Assembly: GCA_030280995.1 (NCBI GenBank)
Contig: JASXTE010000004.1
Location: forward strand, 16,519,501 to 16,583,500
Direction: 5' to 3'
Length of the DNA: 64,000 nucleotides
Source of the DNA: Hemileia vastatrix
Lineage: Eukaryota; Basidiomycota; Pucciniomycetes; Pucciniales; Zaghouaniaceae
Translations under genes and position numbers: made by a program
In this document: piece after piece, positions 23,300 through 34,443 of the stretch
How the letters are laid out: the number at the start of each line of letters is the position of its first letter
Numbering within the stretch: the first letter of the stretch is position 1
The notes under the pieces: generated by a model
The model's database searches: none
Seen by the model: only the letters and a program-made list of their open reading frames with translations
Told to the model about the DNA's origin: nothing

Positions 23300-24714
23300 C
23301 CACAAAAAAATTGATACTACAAGACTTTTACATGGTTTAGTTAAATTTGGAGGTATGCACAGCGCAACTAAATTCCCATAACCTGTAATACTGCAACCAG
23401 GGGTAGAATAGGGTTAGTCCTCTACGTCTCTTATCTTGAATGGATAAGGGATAAATGGGTGCAGTATGCTAAATATATAAATGCAGGCTGCATTGTGCCC
23501 TAACCTAATTTCACTCTATCACTAATATTTAGTCCTAAAAAATAGACATCTAGCTTTTTTTGTCCCTGTTCAAACCCTGGTTGTGATTCTTCTTGATACT
23601 TTGGATTTGACTCAGTTGAGCCATTTCCCCATATCATTGTCTATAAAAATTTACTATCTCACTAAGCTACTCACTCCCTTACTTCAATTATCCCTTTATT
23701 TATTCTCTTATCATTTTTTTCTTTCCTCACCCTCATTTTAATTCCCTCTTTTTATCTATCCATTCCTCTTTTTCTTGATTTTTCTCTTGCTCCTTTCCAT
23801 TTTCCTTTCTTTTCTTGTTCTTTAGCACAAAAAAAATGTAAGCTACATATTAACTTACATATTTACAGTATAGTACTTCATGCCATTAAAAAAGGCACTT
23901 AAATAACTAAATGGACAAAATTTAAATTTTTCTCTTAATTTTGTATTTTAGAGTACTAGTTGGATGTACATATGTTGTGAGGAAAAATAAAATAAAAAAA
24001 ATATATGATTAAAAAGTGAAATACTTTAAAAAAGAAGGGAAGGAAGATTACCCTGCAGTTGTTTTGATGTCTACTAGAGAAGAATTATTTCATTTTGGCA
24101 TTAAAGGTTACAGTTTACTACAAAAAATTTAACATGATTAAAACTCCTCTGAAAATTTTGATTATTAAAGATTATTTCCAAAAATAAAATGTAATAATTT
24201 ACAGGACACCATGTAATGTTTTGATTTTTTTGGCAGGAGATCCCTACTCAAAACATAAATGTGCAAAAAAACCACTCTCTCATGTATTGGAGAATAGGAC
24301 AATATTTCTAGATCTAAATGGCCCAGTAATCAATGCAGTATCAGTCTCTCACCATTATGATGATGAAAGACAAATGGAGTTGAAGCTGGTATAAAGGAGA
24401 ATATGTCTCAAACAATCTCAGCTTCACTTGAGACTCTACTGTGTTAGCTAAGTGGTAAAAGCTATGCACAGTATTTTTCTCACTACTTGTCCAACTTTTT
24501 TCTTCACCAATACTATATCCAAAAGTAAAAATTTGTGAAGGAGAATTAACAATTTTGCTTGCCATTCTTATTTATGCAATATGCATATCAATATTGAATA
24601 TCCTATATTTTTGATCCTGGTGATATAATATTTTGAACAAAAAATTAAAAATTAAGTAATGAATATTTTATCATTGAAATAAATAAATAAGTTATTATAG
24701 TTATTAAGATTACA

Positions 24715-25275
24715 TTGAGAAATTCAAATTTAGAATCTAAGTAAAATTGGCTAAGGTAAAGCCATTTCAGCTTAACATGTGATTTTCACTAAGAAGTTCT
24801 ATATATCACTCAAATTTTTAGATACAATAATGATTAAAGGATAAAGAAAAATTAATATAGTTATTGAAAATCCAATGAGCTGTTCATATTTAGAATATAA
24901 GTTGAATTTATCAAGCTAAATACATTTCAAGCTAGCATGTAATTTCCACTAAGAAGTGCCAAATATCACTAATGGTTATACCTTGACAAATTTAACTTTT
25001 ATTTTTAATATGAATGAATCATTAGATTTATAATCACCATATTAAAATTTATTTATAATAAAATGATTATTGTAGCAAAAATTTGGGTGAGATACGGCAC
25101 TTCTTAGTTAAAACCACAAGTTAGTTGAAATGGCTATAAATTAGCCTATTTCACTTAGATTCTAAATCTAAGTATCTCATTAGATTTGGAATCATTATAT
25201 TAAAAATGATAAATCTTGAGAATATTATTTTATCTAAAAATTTGAGTGAGATTTGGCACTTCTTAGTGAAAATCT
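24715..25275. repeat. Four related 110-bp units, two in each orientation
   Basis: Units at about 24,715-24,830 and 24,860-24,975 read TTTAGAATCTAAGT...CATTTCAGCTTAACATGTGATTTTCACTAAGAAGT. Units at about 25,080-25,200 and 25,225-25,275 read the reverse complement (CACTTCTTAG...GAAATGGCT). A single matching unit lies beyond the nested element at 47,019-47,100. They are part of the long terminal inverted repeat region, and the last one is the insertion target of the chromovirus. Confidence 0.75.
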
Positions 25276-25280
25276 ATTAC

Positions 25281-26053
25281 TGGATGGCCTATGCACAAGG
25301 CCAAGGTTGTTCCTGAGTAAGAGATATTGGAAAAGATAATTGAGGTCTACTTTGAATCACAGAGGAATACTTCAAGGAAGTGGTTTGAAGATATGTCAAA
25401 GATAAATTAATACTGCTTTGAGATAAGTTTTAGGTGAATAATAATGTAATTTTAAAGTGACACTAAATGTTTAGGTTAATCTCAAAAAGGGTTGAGACTT
25501 AACAATCAAAGAAAGATTTAGGAATTTAAGATTTAATTAAATTTATTATTAAGAAAGATAGGAAACAGTAATAGCCTTATCTAAATTCAACTACTATCAC
25601 AACAATATTATAATTTAATTCTAAGGAATGTCAAGCCAAATCCACCCAATTATATATATAAATACATCTTGCATTGACCTCTTTAATAAAACATCCTTAG
25701 TTTATCACTGCCCTTCCAATATAGCCCAGAGATCTTTTAACTGTACTCCTATTCCTACTCACAGACCTTTAATTACCCTCAGATAAAAATAAGCCAACGT
25801 TGAGAATATACCATTGACCATAGGACTAATTCACCATGCATTTGCTTAATCTTGAAAAGTATAAGCATATGATTGACTAATTTAGATTTAAGGTTTAGAT
25901 AGTGTGGTTGCTAGTGCAGTTGATTCAAGACACAAAAAGGAAAAAGGCAGTTGTTTTGTAGATGTTGCTTCTGCCCTTTGTGTATGGATTTGTGTACTGG
26001 ATTATGTAATAAAAAGATTAACTTTTACTTTGAGAATCACATGGCATGTGACA
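25281..26053 (-). repeat. 3' LTR of the chromovirus
   Basis: It begins TGGATGGCCTATGCACAAGG and matches 46,244-47,018 along its length, with many substitutions. The two LTRs differ far more than those of the inner element, so this insertion is the older one. Confidence 0.85.
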
Positions 26054-26182
26054 GATGCCTGGGTATAAAACACAAGCTCCATTGAGTGTGAGAGCTCTTC
26101 ATTAACCTTATCTCCTTTTGTCTCTTGAATTTTAATAAAAGTTTTTTAGAAAAGATAAAAATATATTTTAATCCCTAAAAGT

Positions 26183-27120
26183 CTAGATCTGACTCCCACT
26201 CTTCCTCATCCCCACATCAATGGCAGTATAACCACGTGAAAGTTCAAGGAAGCTTGAACAGCTTGTGTAGCTATGGAATTTTTTTGAATCAAGAGCACAG
26301 ATTTTCAAAGGCCTCACAAGAAGTGAAAGTTTTGTCAGTGGTGTCAGGTGGCTTGTGATGTATTGGAGAAGAATATAGTCACCAAAAGGCATTTTACCTC
26401 AACCAAATTTTGGCTTATTGTTAAGGATAAGGCCATCATAAAGGACATATGTGATACTCCCATCAAAAATGAATTGGAAGTGGATGGTGCAGAGAACATG
26501 CTTAATCAGGAGGAAAGGAAAAAGATCTTGGTTTGGGTGGCCAATGGCACAAGAAGATGAGTTTGAAAGAATCCTTAAAGATGGGTTGGATCAGGTAGTT
26601 GAGGTAGCTCCTACCGTGAAACAACATTTACTGATTTTTAAGGATAAATATGATGAGGCAGTGGAGGTAGTTGAGGTAACTAATCTAACTTTATTCATCA
26701 AAGTAGATCCTGAGTTTTAAGTAAGTGTTTTAATTTTAAGTTATTTTTGAATTAGTAGTTAATTTCTTTTTTGTTTTAGAAGGCAGAAATAATTCAAGAA
26801 TTGCCTGTCAAGCCAGTGGCAACCCCCATTGTTGAACATTGACCAAAAGTTGATAAAGCAATTAAAGCTGGTCCTTCAAGGATTGAAAAATCAAAAAAAT
26901 GTTGTAAAAAATTTGATTGGGGAGATTGAGTTTGATCAGGAATGGTCAAAGAAGCCTGGTTAGGCTCTCAGGACCACTTTTTTTTAAAAAACTATGCAAT
27001 AAAATTGATGGGATTAATGATCTTTCTACTTATGATGTAGCCAAAGAGTTTCTGGACATTGAAGAAGTGGTGATAGCTGTAGAAGAGGAGGTATTTAAAA
27101 AGGGTAGAAAAGAGATTTGA
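26183..27120 (+). pseudogene. Unrecognised ORF remnant antisense to the chromovirus genes
   Basis: Two overlapping frames (26348-26560 and 26451-26720) join into one protein-like reading if a single frameshift near 26,545 is assumed: KRHFTSTKFWLIVKDKA then DEFERILKDGLDQVVEVAP. A third open stretch (26917-27120) may be its continuation. The piece is charged and hydrophilic. I recognise no domain. It lies between the 3' LTR and the integrase gene and reads opposite to them, so it could be a captured gene or an antisense ORF of the element. Confidence 0.4.
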
Positions 27121-27960
27121 AAAGTGGTGGAGAAAATGAAAGATTTGATTTGAAGAAAAATAGAAGAAAGAATTTTGAAATAGAAGGAAAGAAAATAGAA
27201 AATAGAAATTGTATATAGCTTTGTCTTGAATATTTTACTAAATTTATTTTGTTTTTTATTTTATTGAAAATTTATTTATTTTAAAAAAAATTGAGATTGT
27301 GAGAGAAAGAAAATTTAGTCATATATTATTTAGTTTATTTTGTGTGAGTTTATTTAATTTTGAAGTTTTATTTTAATTTTAGTAGTTCAGATAAAAAAGA
27401 AGAGAGAAAAAAATGTTATTTTTAGGAAAATTTTAAAAGAAAGATATGAGTTATAGAAATAAAATTTTATAAAAGAAAAAGAAATGATTTATAAAAGAAA
27501 AATATTTCAGGTTTAAAGATAATTGAAAAATAAGGTGGTTTTGAATTTTTTTGTGAAAATGTTGATGATTTGAGCATTATTTAGATAGAAGAAAAAACAA
27601 AAGAAAAAAATTTAGGTTGAATTTAAGTTTCAGAAATAAAAGATTGAATTGAGTTTGAGTTGAAATTTTAGAAAAAATAAAGAAAAAATTGGAAAGAAAT
27701 AAAAACTTAATTTGGTGTAATAGAATTCAGAGAAAAAGAAATTTTGATTTGTGTTTTATTTAATTTATTTTGAGTTTTTTTATTGATTTTAGTTTTATGT
27801 TATTTTGATTTTGATTTTAATTTAAGTTGATTTTAATTTTTTAAATTTTTAGAAAAAAAAAGAAAAATATGTGAAAATTTAAAATTTGATTTAGAAAAAA
27901 AAATTATTTAAAAGGTTTAAGAAAAAGAAATTGAGTTTAAGGTTTAGTTTTTTGAGGATA
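27121..27960. other. Low-complexity A/G- and T-rich stretch
   Basis: Purine-rich and T-rich runs (GAAAGAAA, TTTTATTTTA) with no coding signal. It is the 3' untranslated part of the chromovirus on the minus strand. Confidence 0.55.
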
Positions 27961-29440
27961 TTTTAAATGAAAAGAATTTAAAAGTTCAGGAGCGTTTAAA
28001 ATATTAACAGCTGGCTCCCAGGATTTTTTATTTGAGTCATTGAGGTAGCCTTCCCATTCCACAAGGTATTGAAGCTTCCCCTTGCACCTTCTTGAATCAA
28101 GAATCCAACTTAATTCCCACTCTAGATGATCTTCTTCTTTTAGCAGTTCTGGAGGGGGCTGGTTCTTGCCTGTGTATATTTCTCAAGCAGGTTCCAGAAG
28201 AGATACATGAAAAACAGGATTAATTGATTGCCATTTTAAAGGTAACTGGAGTCAAAATGCATTTCTAGAGACTTCAGAATTGATTTCAAATGGATCCAAT
28301 TGCTTTTCAGATAGTTTATTTGATTTTTGTGTTTTTCAAATATTTTTTGAGTCAAGCCATACTTTATTTCCTGGCTTAAAAAGTGGAGCGGATTGTTGAT
28401 GTGTGTCAGCCTGTTCCTTATACCTTTAATTTTCTGCCTTGAGGTTAGCTTAGAGTTTTACTTGAAGTTGTGAAATTTTAAGAAGATATTTTCCAGAAGG
28501 AGGATTAATTCCTACATAAGTTGGATTGAATTGAGGATGTTGTCCATAGATTATTTCAAAAGGAGATTGTTTTATCAAAGAATGTTTTGAGTTTTTATAA
28601 GCAAATTTGGCCAATGGTAACCATGTGGTCCAATTGTCTTGTTGATAATTAACATAAATTCAAAGATATTGTTTGAGGATTTGGTTTATTATTTTGGTTT
28701 GCCTCTATGGCTTAGGATGATAGGCTGTGAAAGGTTCCTTGTAATATTTAACTGGGGAAAAACTTGAGTCCAGAAAGTATAAAAAAAGAGGGTGCCTCTG
28801 TCTGATATAATACTGGTAGGTAAGCCATGTTTAGAAAATACATATTCTAGAAGTATTTTAGCTAAATCTTCTGCTTTTGCACTAGTATTAGTTTTAATAA
28901 AAATAGAAATTTTAGAGAATCTATCAACTATGACTAATATAGCATTGAAGTTATCTGATGGAGGTAATTGAGAAATGAAATACATCAAAATTGATTCCCA
29001 TGGTTTAGAGGGGATCAGAAGTGGTTGAAGAAATCCATAATTCCTGTGCTGAGGGAATTTGTTCATATTACATTCATAAAAGGCTTCAATATAGGCTTTA
29101 ATTTCCCTGGTCATTCTTTGCCAGAAGAAACCCTTTGTTATTAACTGGTATGTTTTATCAAAACCAAAATAACCAGCTAATGGAGAATCATGTCTACTAT
29201 TAAAAAATCCATAATTTTCTACCCCTATTTTCAGGTATGACTACTCTACCTTCAAAGACTAACAGACCTGATTCTATTCTGAACCTTTTGAACCCTTTCT
29301 TCAAGAGTATTTTGTCTTTAATCTCCAAACAATAATCATCCTTTGACTGAGATTCTCAAATTTTGGATAGTGGATTTTGAATTGATTGTGATTTCATCAA
29401 ATTAAGTTGATGAGTTGTTAACATTAATTCATTAAAAATT
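27961..29440 (-). pseudogene. Chromovirus integrase with C-terminal chromodomain, broken
   Basis: Read on the minus strand, a zinc-binding region (HDSPLAGYFGFDKTYQLI...FYECNMNK) leads into the catalytic core at 29114-28689 with DFISQL-type first Asp region (seen as MYFISQLPPS, Asp replaced by Tyr), ILVIVDRFSK and the second Asp in SIISDRGTLF. The core then stops. After several broken stretches the chain ends in a chromodomain (about 28,140-27,975): GKLQYLVEWEGYLNDSNKKS followed by WEPAVNIL. Chromodomains guide integration to marked chromatin, as known for chromoviruses. Loss of the usual first catalytic Asp and the His in the zinc motif shows the gene is dead. Confidence 0.85.
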
Positions 29441-29444
29441 GATT

Positions 29445-29881
29445 TTAAATTCGCTGGATTTTTTTCAGAAAATTCCTACCCTGCTTCAGGTAAACATTGT
29501 CCTGACATGATAAAATATCTGGAACTATGCAATTTTTTCCTGGGAAGTATGTGATGGTAAAATAAAATTCAGATAAGAACTCAGCCCCCCTAGTGTGACA
29601 TCTAGTTAGTACTTTGGAAGAAATGAAGTATTTCAAAGCATTATGATCAGTTAGGATTTGAAAAGAACTATTAAGACTGAGAAGAAAAGAACACCATTTT
29701 TTAAGATAATGAATAATGGCTAGTGATTCTTTTTCATGAATTTCATAATTTACTTCTTCTGCAATATGTTTTCTTGATTCAAACACAACAGGATGAAAAA
29801 ATTTTGTTTCAGGATTTAATTGGGATATTACCACTTCTATAGCCTAATTGCTAGCATCCGCCTTAACTATTGTCAAGGCGG
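29445..29881 (-). pseudogene. Chromovirus RNase H fragment, cut by the inner insertion
   Basis: The frame at 29834-29445 reads SQLNPETKFFHPVVFESRKH, NYEIHEKESLAIIHYLKKW, FQILTDHNALKYF and FPGKNCIVPDILS, the RNase H motifs of Ty3 elements with the Glu and Asp of the active site. Upstream, up to 29881, an ADASN motif follows, interrupted by TAG and by the insertion. The missing start (HFDPA) lies beyond the inner element at 43,105 onward. Confidence 0.85.
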
Positions 29882-30974
29882 TGTGGTCTTCCAACATTGG
29901 AAGAGGCCTTTGTTGTGTGATTTGGCGCTGTTTGTGCATGTCTTAATTGACATCTGTTAAGAAATTTGGTATTTTTCTGGTTTTATTCCGTGGATATTGG
30001 GTCTGCGGGTATGTGGGTACTATCATTGGATAGCCCTGGTTTTTCTCTATATTTTATGTCTTGAAGACATTTTTCATATTCTGAGTTTTAAGGGGTCATT
30101 TCCTCATTTTTCATTTATAAAAGATTGCTGTTTAATTTTGTTTTTCGTGTTTTACGGGCTAACCTTAAGTCTTAGGCTTCAGTGCTTAGTACCATTTGAT
30201 AGAGCTAATTTTTCTCTATATTTCATGTCTCAATGTTGTTATAGTGAAATTCCATGTTTTAAAGGTTTTAGTAGTTGTAGCTAATTTTTCTAAGTAGATT
30301 AGTGGTTTTTATTGGTTTTCTGACTTCAGGGAGGCCGGGCCGCTTCAGGCGGCATCTCCAACGTTGGGCGGCCCGCCCGCCTCTGTTTTAGGAGGTTGGG
30401 GAGCGCTCCAGGAGGGTTTTTTATGCAATTTGGCAGGTACAGGCGCCAGATTGGTGGGTGCGCATGGGCTCTTAGTTAGTGGTCTGTGTGTATATAGTGA
30501 ATAAAACAGTTTAGGGCAACCTTAATCATCATACAACCATCCGGAGGTGATCTCATTGTTCCTCACTCAGTTTTCACTGTTTTCTGGCCACAATTGGCTG
30601 TGTTTGTTGCAAGTGAGTTCTTCATTTAACTTAACTTTGGCAACTGTTTTCTCTGTTATAGTCTTGCAAGCTATAGCAAGTATTATTGCTGTCTCTGGTG
30701 TGGATTTGCAGCCTACATCAAGTATCTTTGCTGTCTCTGGTGTGGACTTTGTTCTACATTTCAGTTCTTTGGTCTGGTAGTCTATCTGGGGACTACTTTC
30801 TTGGCTCATCAAGCAGTCAAGTGTGTTAAAAAGGGGCTTTAGCAAAACAGGAACCAACTTACTTTAGCAAGTAAATATCACTCTATTTTTCTAAAGGGAC
30901 AGGGGATTTTCTCTCTGGTTTTTCTCCAACTCCCTTGGTCAAGGCCTATAGCTAGTACTATAGGATTGTCTACA
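29882..30974 (+). repeat. 5' LTR of the young Ty3 element
   Basis: It matches the 3' LTR over its full 1,093 bp. A TATA-like TATATAG lies at 30,491-30,497, followed by AATAAAA at 30,500. A very GC-rich patch at 30,331-30,383 contains the palindrome GGGCGGCCCGCCC. Long open readings inside the LTR are also present in the other copy and are not supported as genes. Confidence 0.95.
30491..30497 (+). promoter_or_regulatory. Candidate TATA box in the LTR
   Basis: TATATAG stands about 110 bp after the GC-rich patch and upstream of the transcribed part of the LTR. The identical sequence occurs in the 3' LTR at 42,621. Position and sequence are suitable for the element's promoter, but no start site is shown by the sequence. 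Confidence 0.45.
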
Positions 30975-30978
30975 TTTC

Positions 30979-30995
30979 TGGCGCCCAACGTGGGG
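30979..30995 (+). other. Primer-binding site
   Basis: TGGCGCCCAACGTGGGG begins four bases after the 5' LTR. Its reverse complement, continued to TTCGAA, has the layout of a tRNA 3' end: T-loop, T-stem, seven-base acceptor strand, discriminator and CCA. I cannot name the tRNA with certainty. Confidence 0.85.
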
Positions 30996-31066
30996 TTCGA
31001 AATTGCTAGTTCTTTGGAATCTCTGTTTTCTTTCTTTGGCTCTTTTTGGTGTTTTGAACTGGAGGA

Positions 31067-33295
31067 ATGGCTTCTGGTTCCTCTATTTCTGTGGTGACTG
31101 TCAGTGGGGGGGACGGTCCTCCTTCTGTGATGGTTAGGGAGTGTGTGAGAATTAAAACTTGGGATGGTACCATGTTTAATGGGGAGGATGTCAAGTGGTT
31201 TCTAGAGAAGTATGAAACTGCTGCTGGAGTGGATGGTGCTTCCTACCTGTACATGGTGAAGAAGATTATCTTCTTCATTGGTGATAGGTCAGTGGAGAAG
31301 GAGATTGTGGCCATGTCTGGCTACAAGAAGAGGGATTGGAAATTGTTGTGTAGGGAAATGGTGGATAGATGGGGTGTCAGGTTCACTATGGTGGACTTGA
31401 ACAAGGTTGTCAGTGAATGGCAATCTGATGGTGGTGTTGGTAACTTACATAGTTACAGGAAGTTTCTGCTACAGTTTGATCCTGTGGTGGAATACTTGGT
31501 GGAAGTGGAGGAGCTGGCACATGAAAATGCTGCCAAAGATGTTTTTTGGTCTGCCCTGGCTAGAGATGTCAGGATGGATGTGTTGAAGGAGTTGTCAAGA
31601 AAGGAATTGATGAAGACTCTTTCTAATGGGGATCAGAAGTTGCCTGCCTTGGATAAGGTGAAGGAGGCTGTTGAGGCCCATTTGAAGTTATTGGCTGTGG
31701 ACACCTATCAGGAGGGGTGTGCCAAGTATGTCAGCAAAGTCAGTGAGGATTTGGCTGAAGAGGAAGTTAAGGAGAAGAAGGAGGAGAAAAATTTGGTGCA
31801 GGTTCCCAAACAGGAGAGGGACCCAATGGTGGAGCAGCTGGCTGATCTGACAAAACAGCTGCACATTTTTGTTCAGGAGGCCAAGAAGGTTAATAAGGAA
31901 CCTTCTCAGCCAAGAGAGTTTGAAAGAAGGGCTGGTAGGAGTGATCCTTGGGTTTGCTCTTATTGTAGTAGGAGGGGGAACAGGTCCAATGATTGTTGGG
32001 TATTGAACAGAGATGTGTCTGAAGGAAAAGTGGAGTTTGATGGCAGGGTTTTTAAGTTCCCTGACGGTTCTTTTGTGAAGCCCAGTGAGGGGCAGGCTCC
32101 TGTTGATTTGGTCAGGAGAAGGGGTGGTCTCAATCAAAGGAGGCCAAGGTTTGAGGAGATTCCTGATCAGGGGAAGTCTTTTGTTAAGGTAGATGATTAC
32201 GTCAAGGGAAAGGGGAAGGAGGTCAATAAGGTCTCTTTTTCTACTTCTTTTGGTGGTTTGGAGTTGTATTCATGTGGTGGACAGTCAAGTGGTGAATGCT
32301 TGGCTGGTGTTTATGATGTGGAAGTAGGAAAGGTGGGTAGGCCTAAGAGCAGTTCTCAGGCCCAACCAAAGCCAAATGCTTCAAAGGGTGATCCTAAGCT
32401 GAGTGCAGCTAGGATGGGGTACAGCAAAGAGGAGCTGTACAAGATGCAGAAGGGTATGGCTGACATGGGCCCCCCTAGTTTTGGTGCATTGGACCTGAAT
32501 GGTGAGCCAATGCCAATGGAGGTGGATTCTGACTCTGAGGAGGATGTCCCTTTGGCTTCATTGCCAAAGCCTGTTGGAGTCAGAGGTTCTGGTGAGGGAT
32601 CTGGTTTGGTTCCTGTTAATGGTAAATCTGTTGGTGGTGCTGGTCCTCAAGAATCTTCTAGGACCAAGGTGGTGAAGCAAAGAGCTCACTTTGAAAGGCC
32701 AGTAGTGTCTGGTCAAGTTAATGTTAAGGACTCTGTCCTGGAAAGGATGAACCAGGGTCAGGTTTCCCTATCTTATGGGGAATTTTATGCTATCAGTCCA
32801 GGGTTGGCTGATAGGCAGAAGAAGTTGTTGACCAAGAGAAGGGTTTCTTCTGGTGAGGTAGAATACATTTGTGATTCTGCTGAAAAGTTTGGTGAGGGGT
32901 TGGAAACTCATTTTTCTGCTCCTCTGGGATATGTCAATGTCACTCTGAATGGCAGGGAGGCAAGGGCATTGGTGGATTCAGGTTCTCAGATAAACCTGAT
33001 TTCTTTGTTTGAGGCAACTCATATGGGCCTCCCCATCAAGACTGGTATTGGTGGGAATTTGAGAGGGATCAGTGGCCATGTCACTGAATTGGTTAGAACT
33101 TCAGAGTTTGTGAAGTTAGATGTTGGAGGAGCCTCAGGGAAGGTTCATTTTTACATTGCTAAAGGTAATGTAAAAGCAGTTTTGGGCGGGCCATTCTTGA
33201 TGGATTTTCAGGCAAGAATTGGTTATCAATTTGATTTGGGAATCAGTTTAGAGTTGACTGGTGAAGACAAAAGGAGGCTTTACATGAGGTTGTAA
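31067..33295 (+). CDS. Gag-protease polyprotein of the young Ty3 element, intact
   Basis: One open frame of 742 residues. The N-terminal part (VRIKTWDGTMFNGEDVKWFLEKYE) is the capsid-like Gag region. A zinc-knuckle-like motif CSYCSRRGNRSNDC at about residue 301 has Asn where the usual CX2CX4HX4C motif has His. A long linker with acidic and Gly/Ser patches follows. The aspartic protease lies near the C-terminus: ALVDSGSQINLIS, with a later hydrophobic-hydrophobic-Gly (AVLGGPFL) completing the fold. Gag packages the RNA and the protease matures the polyproteins. The frame stops before pol, which restarts after about 1.1 kb, so pol would need a separate start, reinitiation or splicing. Codons are G-rich compared with neighbouring DNA, which fits recent arrival. 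Confidence 0.93.
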   Translation: MASGSSISVVTVSGGDGPPSVMVRECVRIKTWDGTMFNGEDVKWFLEKYETAAGVDGASYLYMVKKIIFFIGDRSVEKEIVAMSGYKKRDWKLLCREMVDRWGVRFTMVDLNKVVSEWQSDGGVGNLHSYRKFLLQFDPVVEYLVEVEELAHENAAKDVFWSALARDVRMDVLKELSRKELMKTLSNGDQKLPALDKVKEAVEAHLKLLAVDTYQEGCAKYVSKVSEDLAEEEVKEKKEEKNLVQVPKQERDPMVEQLADLTKQLHIFVQEAKKVNKEPSQPREFERRAGRSDPWVCSYCSRRGNRSNDCWVLNRDVSEGKVEFDGRVFKFPDGSFVKPSEGQAPVDLVRRRGGLNQRRPRFEEIPDQGKSFVKVDDYVKGKGKEVNKVSFSTSFGGLELYSCGGQSSGECLAGVYDVEVGKVGRPKSSSQAQPKPNASKGDPKLSAARMGYSKEELYKMQKGMADMGPPSFGALDLNGEPMPMEVDSDSEEDVPLASLPKPVGVRGSGEGSGLVPVNGKSVGGAGPQESSRTKVVKQRAHFERPVVSGQVNVKDSVLERMNQGQVSLSYGEFYAISPGLADRQKKLLTKRRVSSGEVEYICDSAEKFGEGLETHFSAPLGYVNVTLNGREARALVDSGSQINLISLFEATHMGLPIKTGIGGNLRGISGHVTELVRTSEFVKLDVGGASGKVHFYIAKGNVKAVLGGPFLMDFQARIGYQFDLGISLELTGEDKRRLYMRL

Positions 33296-34443
33296 TCCCC
33301 TGGAGAGGATGGTTGGGAGACTAGGCCGGGTTTATCTTCAATGTGCCAGTGCATGGACTGCTGCAGGAGAAGGAAGGAAGTGGGTGCTACCTCTGGTTTT
33401 TTGGAGTGCGGCTCAGGCTCTATTGAGAGTCTGTCTTTTTTAGAGTAATGAGGGCTGATCACCCTAGTGCTACAACCTCTCCCCGAGATGAGGAAATCCA
33501 AGGTTGTAGTAGGTCAGCTCCCTTGGAGATATACCAAGTGGATTTTCAACTTTCTCTTTTTAATGTTTCTCTTCTCTGCAAGTATTCATCAAGTTTTTTA
33601 TCAAGTCTCTGTTCTCTCTCAAGATTCTTAATTATTTTTAATTCAAGTTTAAAGAAGAAGATTGGTTATATATCTTTATTGAAAGATATGCGGAAAAGCT
33701 TTGGGGCGGTGAGATTGGGGTCTAAAAGTAAGTCCTCCCAATTGTGCACCGCTAGGTTTCTTCTACACCTTTCAAAAACATTACCTGGGCCACACCTGTG
33801 AGCATTGGGGAAACCCCTGGTTATTTTTGTAGGACAGAAGATAACTCAAGAAAAGAAGATAAAAATTTCAAGATAATTCAAGAAAATCAAGAAAAAAATC
33901 TGAAAATAATGAATAAAGAAGATGTAAAATATTTTTGTGAAGATCGTCAAGATCTATTTTTGGACCTCCAGCATGAGGTTAAACTGCAGAAAATTTTGAA
34001 GAGAGAAGTTCATCAAGATTGATTTTTAGGCCTCCAGCATGAGGTTAAACTGCAGAAAATTTTGAAGAAAGAAGATCATCAAGATCAATTTTTGGACCTC
34101 CAGCATGAGGATAAACTGCACAATTTTAGAAGATGTGATTCAGAAGATGAATCAAGATTTGAAGATTTGGAAGTTGGAAGTGAGGATGAAGATGTGGAAT
34201 AGCAGAAAAGTTTTGGACTGGTGAGATTGGGGTGTAAAAGTAAGTCCTCCCAATTGTGCACCGCTAGGGTTTCTTCCACACCTTTCAAAAACATTACCTT
34301 GGCCACACATGTGAGCAATGGGGAAACCCTTGGTTTTTGTTCCAGGTCTGGTGGTGAAGATTTCCTGAAGATCCCTCAAGTTGAAGGTGGAGCGGCAAAG
34401 TATAAGAAGGTAGCGCAGAAGATTAGGCCTGTCAATTGAGCCA
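33296..34443 (+). other. Gag-pol junction region with two sets of internal repeats
   Basis: Between gag-pro and pol there is no continuous frame. A block of about 120 bp (GTGAGATTGGGG...CACACCTGTGAGCA) occurs at 33,701-33,820 and again at 34,211-34,332. Between them a 66-bp unit (CCTCCAGCATGAGGTTAAAC) is repeated three times (CCTCC at 33,965, 34,031 and 34,097). The 66-bp period keeps a reading frame (22 codons), and a short open frame 33798-34022 covers one unit. The region may be spacer, packaging signal or decayed coding DNA. Confidence 0.7.

Noticed and set aside
29997..30284. A 95-residue hydrophobic open frame in the LTR
   Set aside because: It is a T-rich translation that looks like membrane segments only by composition, and the first codons are not preceded by a likely start context.
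30547..30857. Open frames inside the LTR (77 aa plus, 96 aa minus)
   Set aside because: They recur in the 3' LTR at the same place, lie opposite each other, and have no known motif or splice context. They follow from LTR sequence composition.
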